Part shown: one piece after another, positions 44,330-56,077 of the stretch | How the letters are laid out: every line of letters starts with the position of its first letter | Position numbering within the stretch: position 1 is the first letter of the stretch | NCBI GenBank assembly: GCA_024114885.1 | Contig: CP099420.1 | Location: forward strand, 124,001-188,000 | Origin: Septoria linicola | Taxonomy: Eukaryota; Ascomycota; Dothideomycetes; Mycosphaerellales; Mycosphaerellaceae | Direction: 5' to 3' | DNA length: 64,000 bases | Notes under the pieces: model-generated | The model's database searches: none | Seen by the model: the letters and a program-made list of their open reading frames with translations, nothing else | Told to the model about the DNA's origin: nothing | Program-made: the position numbers and the translations under genes

Positions 44330-45160
44330 ATGATGGCGGAAAAGAAGACCATGGACGAGGCATCAAGGGAGGGAGCAGAGAATCTAGTATTACTGTACAG
44401 TCAGCTTGATGAACTATGGATCCGATATCTGCAGCTCCTGGACGAATACACCAACGCTCAGACAGCAATCAAGAAACATATGTCAGCTGGATTCTTCTCC
44501 CTGGCACAAGCGAACTTCAAGTCTACTCGAGGAAGATATGGGCAAGACTACTATGATGAGCGAGCTGTCGCTTCCACGAGAGTGGCGATCGACGCTCAAG
44601 ATGATAGCTATGCCTTTGAGATCCGCAAGTCTGGTCCAGATGTCGATGAACAGCCTGTGCGTGGACGCGAGGAGGACGCAAACCACGACTCAGAAGACTC
44701 TAAAGGTGCTTCACAATCCGAGAAGCCCAACATCAAGAGTGAGAAGGATACCAGTGCCGACCAGCTTCCCACTCCCGAGGCGACTCCAGAGCCAGAGAGC
44801 AAGCGGGAAAGCACGGATACGAATGAAGCTTCTTCAACAGCGTCAAAGACTGAGTCTACTGTCGAAACATCGAATTCGGAAAGACCTACTGATGAGGAGG
44901 AGACACCCAAAGTCAACCTCCAGGACCCGATTCGGTGGTTTGGCATCTTGGTTCCGCCCACCCTACGGCAAGCTCAAGCATCTTTCAGCAAGGCCTTGTT
45001 GGATGAGACTGCCATGACGAAGGCTGTGAATACGTCTCGTGGATTGAGAGAAGCAGAGGTCGAGATCCGGAAATTGAGGAAATCTATCAAGAAAGCAGAG
45101 AAGGCAGTATATGCAACGGACGCTTTGCCGATTCGCAGACCAGTTGAGGCGAGTTCATGA
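44330..45160 (+). CDS. VMA22: V-ATPase assembly factor Vma22 (CCDC115-like)
   Basis: ER-side factor for assembling the membrane sector of the vacuolar H+-ATPase. A 276-residue protein from the ATG at 44330 (a second ATG follows at 44333, and an alternative in-frame ATG at 44246 would add 28 residues). The conserved N-terminal coil is clear: ENLVLLYSQLDELWIRYLQLL, then MSAGFFSLAQANF and RYGQDYYDERAVAS. The conserved C-terminal half is WFGILVPPTLRQAQASFSKAL and the helix IRKLRKSIKKAEKAV. Between them is a disordered acidic/Ser-Thr linker (for example LPTPEATPEPE). The two conserved ends around a variable linker are typical of fungal Vma22. Confidence 0.8.
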   Translation: MMAEKKTMDEASREGAENLVLLYSQLDELWIRYLQLLDEYTNAQTAIKKHMSAGFFSLAQANFKSTRGRYGQDYYDERAVASTRVAIDAQDDSYAFEIRKSGPDVDEQPVRGREEDANHDSEDSKGASQSEKPNIKSEKDTSADQLPTPEATPEPESKRESTDTNEASSTASKTESTVETSNSERPTDEEETPKVNLQDPIRWFGILVPPTLRQAQASFSKALLDETAMTKAVNTSRGLREAEVEIRKLRKSIKKAEKAVYATDALPIRRPVEASS

Positions 45161-45747
45161 GATAGCAAGGTGAACATTGTCGTCTTCAGAGGAGAGGTAT
45201 TATCAGAAACTCGTTGAAACACCTTGCTGGCTGGAGTCCTTTTTCGGCTTCTAAAAGAAGGATTTAGAACAAAGAACACACCACCTTGATACCTTGGCGT
45301 CCACCCTGTCCTTCCTCTTCTAGCACCCTCCACTTTCTACAACCTCGGAACAAAGAACTACACTCCGGATCAAGAAGGTTAAACAGATCAGAATGAATAC
45401 TAAGTAGACCTCATTTACTGTCGGTTAGCCGTGACACGACCTGCTGAAGGTAACTCTTATATCATCCAAGGTTGCAGCGAAAGAGAGAGGAAGAAACTGC
45501 AATGGCTCGAAGCTAGTACTTACCACTATACTTCTATCAGCGTAATGAGTACTATAGCACATTGCTCCCGGTATACTATATGTAGGTAGTAATATTGCAT
45601 CTCAAGCCACGCCATCGCAAGGAAAGGCAGCGATAGCCATTGACCCTAAAATGTAGCCTGACAAACAAACCCCTTCTCTGTCGAACACTCCATGCCTATC
45701 ACAACACATATAACAGCAAAAGGATAAAAAGAATGAATCGAAGCTGT
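45161..45747. other. Intergenic, nothing recognised
   Basis: Downstream of VMA22. Moderately AT-rich, no gene-like signal. Confidence 0.45.
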
Positions 45748-45957
45748 GACCGCTGCAGGACTCGAACCTGCGCTCTACACAGTTGTTAGTTACGTGTTCA
45801 AGTCTGAAGCGGTGTAGAGAGAACACACCTTTCGAATCGCCGAACGCTGTAGCTCAGTGGAGCACACCTTAAGACCTGATGCGCTGTTAGGACAACGTTC
45901 GAATAGAAGCGACATTGCTTAAGACTTACGACGCCTTAACCGCTCGGCCAAACGGCC
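45748..45957 (-). tRNA. Disrupted tRNA-like locus (type II, Leu/Ser-like halves)
   Basis: The minus strand begins with a convincing 5' half (45957 downward): acceptor strand GGCCGTT, then TGGCCGAGCGGTTAAGGCG, which is the D-arm/A-box of Leu and Ser tRNAs. It ends with a convincing 3' half: T-arm GCAGG-TTCGAGT-CCTGC (plus positions 755-771 of the 45 kb block) and acceptor strand AGCGGTC. The acceptor strands pair over 7 positions with G-U wobbles, so they appear cognate. About 126 nt too many lie between them, and I could not fold a good anticodon arm. It may be a tRNA with a long intron or a tRNA interrupted by an insertion. Confidence 0.4.
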
Positions 45958-46908
45958 TGTACTGCTTGATGGATGGTCACAATTCTGCAATGATCATGAC
46001 GGTTTATTTGCTAGTTGGAGTGCTGAGCTGGGAGGAAATGGAGCTAGGATAGGTCTGAAATTTTCGGCCGCCGGCGTGGGTTTCGGCTTCGTGGATGGGA
46101 AGTGCTTGGCGCATTTCGGCGGGGCAGGGACAGAGACACGGCTTCACTTCTTGAACATCGTGTTTCGATGGTCTTTAGCAACACTGACGTGCAAAGGTCC
46201 AGAGCTTGCGATTGTAGCCTTTGTCTGAACGGACGGGCATCTTCTCAGGACTCATCTTAAGCTCCGCAGATCATGCATGGTACACCCACACTAACTTAGT
46301 CTTGTTTGGCGGTAGCTCTGCAACGTTGATACTCGCGAAAGAACAACAGACCACACGGCTATAGCTCAAAGAGGAACGAATCTCTGAGGCTAACTAGATG
46401 TTCTTCTGGAGACATTGTCATGATCTCTGACCGCTTGATGCCAGTATATTGACTCAAGCACAACGACCGATATTTGCTCGATGAGACCTTAGGGTTGACT
46501 AAACTTTCTCATGGGACGACGGCGACGAGGTCAACAATAGCTCTACAGATATCGGCTTCTGTATGCCATCAGCTTAATAGATTTCATCTTTGCTTGTGAT
46601 GTTTGGCTATCGTCGCGTTCATCCTGCTGTCGATATATAGAAATCACTGAATTAACGATTTCCTGAAAAATGGTCGCGTCGAGAAAAGTGTCAGAATACC
46701 TGTGCGACATGTAGAGCATCTGCTGCACAGGAACACGACAACTTAGCGTGTCCGGTCTCTCGGTCGACTAGGATCGTATGGAGACATTGAAGAACCTTGA
46801 TTCGTGTCTACACAATATAGCGATCGGCTTCTGCAAGTATTCATAGTGGTGATTGAGATACAGGACGGCCACCTGTCTGCAATATCTAGTCCATATCTGC
46901 CAAACGAT
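45958..46908. other. Intergenic, nothing recognised
   Basis: About 950 bp between the tRNA-like locus and the 3' end of the glycosyltransferase gene. Only short featureless frames. Confidence 0.45.
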
Positions 46909-48524
46909 CTACCTCCCAGACCTCGCCAAACCCGCTATCGCATCACCCGCCACATCTCTCCCTACGCCCCACCTCTCACACTCCTTCCTCATCTCGTCCG
47001 CCTTCCGCCTCACTTCTCTCGCCCTCTGGCCCACAACCACATTCAAGATCGCTTCTGCAAGACACTCCCCACTCCACTCCGGACTCATCTCTCTACAAGC
47101 CCATACTCCCACGCCTCTACTCTCGGCGAGCTGCGCAAAATTATACAGGTCCGCCCACAGCGGCACGACGACTTGAGGTACACCAGAAGCGATGGCTTCA
47201 TGGTAGCCTCCTGCGCCGCCGTGTGTAACGACGGCGATGATGTTCTTTTCGACAAGTAAGGCTGCAGGGTCGATGGTGAACCATTCGACGACTTTGACTC
47301 TTCCGGTACTTTTGAGGTAAGAGGACGATGTCTGAGGATTGATACGATCTTTGACGCTCGGACTTGGAGTAAGCTTCCATAAAACTTGGATGCTTGGAGT
47401 TTCCTGAAGAACTATCTCGATTGCAGCGGCCATCTGGTGAGCTTGGATGATACTGTATGTGAAGAGCGTGCCGAGGTTGATCAGAATCGTCGGTGCGCGG
47501 TCAATCCACATCATCAGCTCGGGATCCTGAGTGTGTGCTGGAGCGGTTGATAGAAGGATTGGACCTGCAAGTGTGACATTGGGAGGGATGATGTCGAGAG
47601 GAAAAGCTGCAGCAGGGAGAGTCTGCGTGATCCATGGTACGTCAGGTCGGTAAGTCGTGGTGAGGTCCATGGCATTCTGAATGCCTTGAGCCTTGAGGAA
47701 ATGACACTTCGTGGAGAAGTACGACAATCGGAGGATAGCGCCGATGATGCGCATGTTGAGGTAGATGTTTGGTAGAATAGATGTAAGCGGCACTGGAAAC
47801 GGATAGCCAGAGCCTAGACTACGTGATAGTCAGTATCCCATCGCTTAGCTGTAGCGAGAGTGTTGTCTCACGCAGGATACTTCCACAACATGCCAAGACG
47901 AGGCTGAGCAGAGCCAAAAGTGTCACTGGCAAGGTTGGGACTTATGATAGCATGCACTCTATTCCTCGTCCGAGCCGCCTCGACGCCTGGGAAGAACAAT
48001 GTGTCCAACACAACCACAGCTGGGTCAACTTCATCGATGACTGCCAATATCTGCTTGTAGATGGAGAAGTGGTCTTCAGGCGTCCATGGATCAAGCAGTA
48101 TCTGCATCTGAGTGCAGAGCTTGTCAATACCTTTCACGCCAGCTGGTATGACTGACGCGAGGAGGCCATCTCCATTCGTAGTGCCTAGTACAAGATTGTT
48201 TGGTCCACGCCGAGTAGCTTGCATATAAGTTGGCCCTTCGAGAGGATGGAAATCGATATCACGTGCGATTGACTGCCCTGAACGTGCAGCATTTGAAACC
48301 TGCTGGCATTTCGGCGCAAGTCTTGCAAAGGATGAGAAATAAATCTCAATCTCTGGATGCCGTTCTAGCAAGCCTTGTGCAGTAGCCAAGTGTACGTTGC
48401 TGAAGCCGGCATGGTCGTTGACCACAAAAAGAGCAGTGTTATTGCGTCCGCGCACGTAGTCTTCGAATTCAGCCGCCGGGCTTCTCAGCTGCCAATACGT
48501 GGCGATAGCTAGGACGAGCGAAGG
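46909..48524 (-). CDS. Family-1 UDP-glycosyltransferase (start unresolved)
   Basis: Two exons: (48524)-47872 and 47818-46909, with the intron at 47819-47871. This acceptor gives a clean join (KYPALGSGYPFPVPL), while the nearer AG breaks the frame. About 520 codons are open. The N-terminal part has a hydrophobic stretch (LVLAIATYWQLRS) then TALFVVNDHAGFSNVHLATAQGL and HAIISPNLASD. The C-terminal donor-binding half has APTILINLGTLFTYS and VVTHGGAGGYHEAIASGVP followed by QVVVPLWADLYNFAQLAE, the GT1 signature region. No ATG exists between the in-frame TGA at 48,525-48,527 and GTG 48455, so a short 5' exon lies upstream, possibly from an ATG near 48,640, or the gene is truncated. Acceptor unknown; sterols, polyketides or other secondary metabolites are usual. 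Confidence 0.82.
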
Positions 48525-48885
48525 TCAGATGAGCCATTGTATATGAGAGAGACCAAAAGTTCGCATGCTCGACGACAGCTGGTGTCGTGAACGGAGGGAG
48601 GAGGAAGCTTCTGAGCACGAAAGTCACAGAGATCTTCCATTAGTTAGCAATCAAAGGACGACGGAATTGGACCAGGTGGAAGAAACGGCAGTAGCACAGT
48701 AACCTAAGCTTTATGAAGGAGCCGACCAGGCTTTCGTGTTTTCAAGGATATTGATTGGGAAGCTGCCACTTACGCTGCATGTGGTCGATGATGGGAGGAA
48801 GGCATAAACTAGAGAAACAAGCTTCACGTGCAGACGGGGATGGGGTACCGAGGCCCATACGTCCCACCGAGACATGAAGATTTCT
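48525..48885. other. Upstream region of glycosyltransferase, up to RIP boundary
   Basis: Normal-composition DNA probably holding the missing 5' exon and promoter of the glycosyltransferase. Composition changes abruptly to RIPed sequence at about 48,885. Confidence 0.4.
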
Positions 48886-49773
48886 CAATAATTCAATAAT
48901 AGTTTATATTATATCCACGCCTTATACTCTCTATATACTCTCTATATACTCGCTACTATGCCTCCTACTACTAGAGACTACGAACTATACTATATATAGA
49001 TTACTAAGTACCTTAAGACTAGAGTATCTAAAGTAATTATTTAAAAAGACCTCTAAGACGTCTACTATATCGATATAACTACGAGAACAATTAGACGATT
49101 AATAGTAATATAGAGTATCTAGAGCGCTAGGAAGAATAATAGACGCGTATAATATATACTAAATAATCTATAAGTATTAGAATAGTAGATTACCTTTATA
49201 TTCTACGACTTATAGCTCTCGGACAAGGTAGCTATAGAGCTCCTAAAGATTAATAGCTATAATATTACTAAGAAATAGTATAGTAAGATAAGAAGACGTA
49301 TAAAGCTTATAAAAAGGAAGTATAGAGAGGAGTATACTACTACTAAAGCTAAGATTAAGGCTATACTTACTATTAAGCTTAATAAAGCTATAGTTAAGAT
49401 ATATAGTAAGAGAAACCTATATACGTATCTATAGAGCAAGTATAATATTATCGGATAGTAGAGTACTCGCTACTAGCGTATACCGACTCGTAGCTAATAC
49501 TCGTAGTAACCGAATTTATAGCGTAGTAAAGCGACTTAATCCTAAGAGTATTCGACGCTAGATAGAGCGTACGCGCGAGTATTATAGAGCTATTATTATA
49601 CCTAGACCTAGCTTCGTAACCTTAATAGATATATACTATAAATTCGAGTTCTATAGTATATAGATCTATACTAGAATCGATGTCTATTCGCGCTATATTA
49701 AGTAGATTTACTATAGTATTACTAGATAGACTACTATATTAGTACTAGCTTAATATCTTATAATACTACGCTA
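48886..49773 (+). mobile_element. Integrase-core (DDE) element relic, 5' part
   Basis: RIPed coding sequence beginning at the ATG 48958 (MPPTTRDYELYY). An N-terminal helix-turn-helix-like region and a basic stretch (TKKxYSKIRRRIKLIKRKYREEY) precede the start of an integrase-type catalytic domain. That start reads FVTLIDIYYKFEF (Asp codon 49628-49630) and RIDVYSRY. The frame is interrupted by the Copia copy B insertion at 49,774 and resumes at 56,078. Many stops of the TGG-to-TAG or CAG-to-TAG type show RIP. Related fungal proteins are annotated as integrase core domain proteins; the exact transposon class is uncertain. Confidence 0.7.
49769..49773 (+). repeat. Target site duplication CGCTA (left)
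   Basis: Direct 5-bp duplicate of 56073-56077, immediately outside the 5' LTR of Copia copy B. Confidence 0.9.
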
Positions 49774-50051
49774 TATTAAGAATGTATCCTAGATAGTTAG
49801 TCTAGATATAGACTTCTAAGTATAGTTCTAGATACCTAAGGTATCTACCTAAGGCTTAGCAAGAGGTATATCTTGCTTCTCTTTCTTCTCTTCTTAGATA
49901 ACTCATAAAATCAACTTTGTATTTAGTTCCTAGCATATTACTACTATACTATATATATAAGTTAGTTTAAGATTAATCCCCTATTCTTCTTTACTACGCT
50001 ATACCCTCCTTGACATTATATAGTATCTATAAACGCCCTCCACTTTTAACA
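49774..50051 (+). repeat. 5' LTR of Copia copy B
   Basis: 278 bp, from TATTAAGAATG (RIPed from TGTTAAGAATG, which copy C still shows) to CTTTTAACA. Same length as the 3' LTR. Confidence 0.93.
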
Positions 50052-50066
50052 GGTTATAAGCCCGGG
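50052..50066 (+). other. Primer-binding site, complementary to a tRNA anticodon region
   Basis: The sequence GGTTATAAGCCCGGG directly follows the LTR. Its complement, CCCGGGCTTATAACC, matches the anticodon stem-loop of initiator tRNA-Met (GGGCTCATAACC) apart from one transition expected from RIP. Priming from an internal half-tRNA site is known for Drosophila copia. Confidence 0.6.
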
Positions 50067-53000
50067 TTTGTATACTAAATAGGAGTAACCTATGTTAGTA
50101 TAGGTTACTTGTATCCTTTATAGTTTATAGAAAACATTTAGGGCCTAGAAGTTTCCCTAACTATATTACTAACGAAGCTAGTTTGCACCTAGTAGTATAC
50201 AAGTTAGTAAAGATCTCTATAAGACAGTAGTATATTTCTACTTTATTAATACCTGCCTAGTTCTCTACTATTACACCTAGCATCACTAGAGTTAGAAGAG
50301 GCTACTTAGCCTTCCTACTACCTAGTAACAGAAACTCTACTAAGAGAGAAAGATCTGAGTCTTAGTAATTTCCTAAATACGAGGAATCTCTATCCCTTAG
50401 AGCTAGTCTCTCTACTATAAGAAATTACCCTTCTCTAGAATCCTTAGCTAGTCTAAAGCATTCTACTAATTATTTATTCTATTCACCTATTTCTATAATA
50501 GACTAAGAGGACAAGAAGAGCTAAAGGATTCTAATCCTAGACAGAACTAACTAGAAGAGATAGTTCAAGCTATAGATAGATAAGCTAGAAGGAAAGGACT
50601 AGTTCTAGGCAATTAGCTAACTAATTATTAGAGGGAACCTATATATAGTTCAGTAGGACACTAGTCTTTAGATATATGTCACTTAGAATCAACACTTCTT
50701 AAAAGACAATATAGTATATAGGTTTAGCATTAGATATAGTATTAGTAAAGATAATAAGATAGAGCTAGAGACATAGTATGTTACTACACTAGTAGCTAAG
50801 ATATAGGTGATTCTCTAGAACAAGTATAATAGAGTCCTAAAGTCCTATACTATAGGTCTAATTAAGTAGTTTGTTATATTTAGGATATTACCTAATAAGA
50901 CAATTAGGGAAGCATAGAGACACCTTAGAGGCCTAGGTAAGAGGATTACTAAGATTAATCCTTAGGAAGCCTACTACTAGAGCTAAGAGAAAAGGCTAAA
51001 ATATCTCCTACAGTCCCTACCTATATTATACTAAGTAGCTAAGGATACTATTATAACCTAACTATCCTTAGATATAGACACTGTTCTCCTTCTACTTAAG
51101 TCCTAAGAGGTAAGAGATAATCTAGATAAGATAGACATAGGTCTAGCTATATTCTATTCTAGGTAGCCCTACTAAGGAAAGTCCCTACTAATATACTAGC
51201 TCTATAAGAAAGGGAAGCACTAGTTGAAGGATTGTCCTAACCTCCCTACTACTAAGAAACTGTCCTAGTAGAGAAATAGTACTAAGAACTAGAAGGACCC
51301 TTAGGGATTATTCCTTAGAGGGAGGGTTAGAAGATCCCCTTTACTAAGGAATGCTAGATATATTAAGAAAGCTATCTATAAGTTATTATTATATAATAAG
51401 CTAAAGAAGGTTATCTAGAAAATAGGTAAGTAGCTTCAAAGGATAGAAAAGTCTAGAAAGCTTCTAAAGAAAGGATTTTTAGCCTAGGAGTCTAGTTCTA
51501 GTTCTAATTCTAGAACTTACTCTAGTTCTAGAAGTAATAATGATTCTCTATTAGAAGATAATAACTAAGATAAGTTAGCCTATTCTATAATTAAGGCTAA
51601 AGGCAAGTTATTACCCTAAGAATAGCTCTTAGATTCCTATACCTTATCCTATATAACTAACTAACTATCCTTCTTTAGATTAGTAAAGCTACTAAGGAAG
51701 AAAGTATAGATTAAGGTAGGAGGAGGATACCTCTATATAACCTACTCTAGACTAGTATAGATAAAGGGAATCTTAGGAGGAGAAGTTCTACTTAATAAGG
51801 TACTATTTGTTCCTAATCTTAAAGTAAATCTTATGTTATAGGATCAGTTTAGTAAGCAATTTAGAGTCTAGAAGCCTGATTTTACTCTTATCTCCCTAGA
51901 TAGCTAAATAGTTATAAAGACTAAGCTAGTTAGAGGTGTTCTATTTGTTAGTGAGATATTACCTCTCCTATAGGAAAAGTTATATTACTTACTATATAAT
52001 CCTATAGAGGTTAATAATACCTATACTGCCCTATTAGAGAAGGATCTAAAACAGTAGGAGCTATAGTATAGAAGATTTACATACTTTAGAAGAGGGTTAC
52101 TCTTAAACCTTTATAAAGTTACTAACCTAAAGGAAAGAATTCTAATTCCTAACTAGGAAGAGTATAAGTATAAGATCTATATAATAAGTAAGATAAAGAA
52201 ACACCTAGGTAAGTCTATTAAGAGAAGACCTGAAAGATTAGCCCTTATATTAGTAGATATCTATAGACTATTACTATTATTAGTAAAAGGTTTTATATAG
52301 TAGCTTAAGATTGTTAACAACTTCTTAAGAAAGAAATAGGCATTTCTACTTAAGGCTAGATTAGATATACTAACTACTCTTTAGAACTAGAGGATTAAGG
52401 CAGAAAGGCAGTTAGTAGCACTCCTCAAGTCTGTAAGAGCTAACAATGCTAGAGAGATTACTACTTTAATTAAATAGTAGGAGAAGGACTTTAGAATTAC
52501 CCTTAAGCTAACTAAGGCCTACAATTTACTCTAGAATAGAGTAGTTAAGAGGTCTATCTAAATATTAGAGGCCTCTATTAGAGTAATGCTTGAAGAAAGT
52601 AAGATACCTATTAAGTTTTAGCTAGAAGCTCTTGAAGTATAAGTGTATATAAGGAACAAGCTTCTAAATAGACCTAATGTTAAGGGATTCAAGCTCTTAC
52701 CTAATAAAGCTTTTAATAAGATCAAACTAATAGTCTCTTACCTTAAGGTATAGGGATATAGAGCTATAGTATATATAGATACAAGAGTATAGCCTTAGTA
52801 GGCAAGGAGTAACAAACTAATAAATAGAGGAAAGGATACTATATTTATTAGATACTATAATAATATAGTAAAGGCATAGAAGTTCTAGGAGCCAGACATA
52901 AAGGCTGTCAAGTAGTACACTAATACAATCTTCTTTAAAGATAAGCTAGGTAGAGAATTAGACTTGAATATTAAGATTAAGAATCTCCCTAGTTTAGCTC

Positions 53001-55794
53001 TAGAAAGAAGACCTATTAGAAGGCTAAGAACTATTAGCTAGCCTACTCTATAAGCTAGTAGGAGTACCCTAGGTGCTCCTAGTCTAGGCTAGTAGAAGCC
53101 TTCTCCCCCTTAGCTATTAGTATAGGTTTAGGAAGGAAAGAAACTCTTTATATAACTTCTACCTCTACTAGAAGATGTAGGAGAGTATAGAAAATTCCTA
53201 GACTAAAGGAAAGTTAAGAAAGAATCTAAGAATTCTACCTAAGAAACTATAGAGGTAGATTAGGAGTAGATAGCTCTAAGGTAAACTTTTAGAAAGAGGA
53301 AAGTATCCTAAGAACTTAATAGATTTAACTAGAAGCTGAAGCTAATTAGGCTTGAGCTAGATTAGAATAGTTAGCTAGATAAGGAAATACTCCTAGAGTA
53401 TTAGGCTTTCTTCTTAGCTATAAGCTCTATTAACCTAGATATCCTATAGGACCTAGAATTCTTAGAGGAAGTTAAAGAGATTACATTCTTAGCTACTAAA
53501 GAAGTAGGAATACATAAATAGGAGGTTCTAATCCTAAGGAACTATAAGGAAGTAATAAGTGATCCTAAGTAGGGTTATCTCTAGTAAGAAGCTATTTAGA
53601 AGGAGCTAGATATACTTATAAGTAATAATACCTAGACTATAGTAGTCTTACTAAAAGGGGCTAACCTAGTCACCTTAAGATAGGTCTTTAATATCAAGAG
53701 AAAGCTTAGTAGAGCTATTAAAAAGTTCAAGGCAAGACTAGTTATAAGAGGGTTCTCTTAAAAGTATAGAGTAGACTATATAGAGACTTTTGCCTCTATA
53801 GTTAGGTAGGATACTCTAAGAGGATTCATAGCTATAGTCTATAAGAAGGACCTAGTTCTATACTAAGTAGATATAAACAATACATTTATAGAGAGCACCC
53901 TATATAAGGACATCTATATAATCCTACTACTAGGTATTGACCTACTAACTAGTATAGTCTTATAAGTTCTAAGGAGTCTCTATAGGCTAAAGTAAGCTAT
54001 AAGAGACTAGAATCAGCTATATATATTAAAGCTAAAAGGAATAGGATTTAGACAATTAGAAGTAGACCTATATCTTCTAATCTATAAGAAAAGGAAAGAT
54101 CTAATAATCCTAATCTATGTTAATAATATACCTATTACTATAGAGAGACTAGAAGATGTCCTCTAGTTCAAAGACTAACTTAGTAAGGTCTTTAAGATCA
54201 AAGATCTTAGAGAACTAGACAAGATTCTTAGAATAAGACTAACAAGAAACAGATAGTAAGGCTAGCTGAAACTTAACTAGAAGCACTATATCTAAGAGAA
54301 CCTAGCTAAGATAGGAATAGGTTAAGAGACTATATTATTAACTCTTTTACTAATAGACAGCTATAAAAGTCTAAAGCCTACTAGACCAAATAATGAAAGG
54401 TATAACAAATAGGAGTACTAATCTATTATTAGAACATAGATATAGCTTGTAACTGTTATAAGACTAGACATTTTATTTACCCTTAGAAGATTAAGCTCCT
54501 ATATTAGTAATCTAATAGTAGGACACATAAAGGCTCTAAAGAAGCTAACTAGATACCTAAGATCAAACCTAGACCTTAGTCTAAGATACTTAAGGAATAG
54601 TTAAGGCTTTCTTACTAGATATATAGACTCTGACTATGTAATAGACAAGACTAATAGAGTCTTAATCCTTAGATATGTCTTCTTCCTTTATAGTACACCA
54701 ATCTCCTAGATAAGTAAGAAGCAGAAATCTGTAGCTATATCTATAATAGAAGCTAAATATATAGCTATAGGTGTATATACAAAACAGTTATAGTTCCTTA
54801 GTACTCTTTTAAGAGAGCTTAGATGCCTAGAGTTAGTAGGAGAATGTTCTTACTAACCAAGGATCCTTAGTAACTAGGAAACTATTACTAGAATCAGGCT
54901 AATTTAGCTAAAAGGTAATAACTAAGCTACCCTTACTCTAGTTAAGGACTTATATATTTATAATAAGTCTAAACATATTAATATCTTATACAATGCTATA
55001 AGAAAGCTCTAGTAGAACAGACTTATCTCTATAGAATATATAAACATAAAAGAGATAGTAGTAGATAGTCTTACTAAGCTAAAGAATAGATTATAGTTTT
55101 AGGAGTTTGTAAGGTAGCTCTACCTTATATAAGAGATATATAAAAGATAACTCTAAGCCTTAGAGTTAAACTAAGAGGAGTCTAAAAGAAAGATTTTAGT
55201 TACTTGACTCCTCCTTAGTTAGACTTTATAAAGTCCTAAATGCCCTTACTAATATTAGACCTATTACTAACTATAATATTACTATATAGTACCTAGCTAA
55301 ACTAGACACCCCCTAAGGCTAAGTACTAGTTAATATTAAAGACCTCCTCTATAGTAGCTATTATCTCCTCTACTAGTATATAGTTACTCTACTCCCTAGC
55401 TTAATATAAGATCCCTATAGCTAAGAATAGTATATCCTAAAGACTATTAGGGAACTAAGAAGCTATATAGAATATAACTAAGTAGGGGACTAGGCTATAA
55501 GGAATCTAGGGAGCTGTTAGAATTAGCTATAAGAAAGGATAGGGGCAACTTACTAGATAGTCTATATCCTAAACAATCTACTCCTATATAAGAGAGGAGG
55601 AAGATCTTGTAGAAGGCATTTCTTTTACCTTTTTGTAGGAGATAGTAGTGTAGAAAGTTTGTTAGATTAATAGTTAGTACTATCTAGTTATTAGTCTAAA
55701 AAGTAAGTACTTAATAACTAATTAAGATTAGGACTAGTATTTAAGTACTACAGATAATCTGTTAAAAGATCTAACTATATAGCATAAGTAGGAG

Positions 55795-56072
55795 TATTAA
55801 GAATATATCCTAGATAGTTAGTCTAGATATAGACTTCTAAGCATAGTTCTAGATGCCTAAGGCATCTACCTAAGGCTTAGTAAGAGGTATATCTTGCTTC
55901 TCTTTCTTCTCTTCTTAGATAACTCACAAAATCAACTTTGTATTTAGTTCCTAGCATATTACTACTACACTGTATATATAAGTTAGTTCAAGATTGATCC
56001 CCTATTCTTCTTTACTACGCTATACCCTCCTTGACATTATATAGTATCTATAAACGCCCTCCACTTTTAATA
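55795..56072 (+). repeat. 3' LTR of Copia copy B
   Basis: 278 bp, from TATTAAGAATA to CTTTTAATA; both TG and CA ends have become TA. Preceded by a short purine-rich run (AAGTAGGAG). Confidence 0.92.
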
Positions 56073-56077
56073 CGCTA
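56073..56077 (+). repeat. Target site duplication CGCTA (right)
   Basis: Matches 49769-49773 exactly; marks the insertion of copy B into the integrase-core relic. Confidence 0.9.

Larger units (their letters stand above)
49774..56072 (+). mobile_element. Ty1/Copia LTR retrotransposon, copy B (complete, RIPed)
   Basis: Complete 6,299-bp element with two 278-bp LTRs and a CGCTA target duplication. Despite RIP stops the Copia order can be read: a gag zinc-knuckle-like segment near 51,200-51,240 (KKGKH...LKDCPNLP), integrase near 52,220-52,340 (PERLALILVDIYR then LKIVNNFLRKK), reverse transcriptase near 53,865-53,925 (VDINNTFIESTLYKDIYI), and RNase H near 54,625-54,780 (DSDYVIDKTN, SKKQKSVAISIIEAKYIA). 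Integrase before reverse transcriptase defines Copia, not Gypsy. It keeps more TG/CA dinucleotides than copy A, so it is less heavily mutated. It sits inside the integrase-core relic. Confidence 0.93.

Noticed and set aside
47814..47818. Nearer splice acceptor CTAG in the glycosyltransferase intron
   Set aside because: It breaks the frame; the acceptor five bases earlier gives a continuous protein.
49257..49439. 60-codon minus-strand frame in the right flank
   Set aside because: Low-complexity Leu/Ile/Ser-rich chance frame in RIPed DNA.
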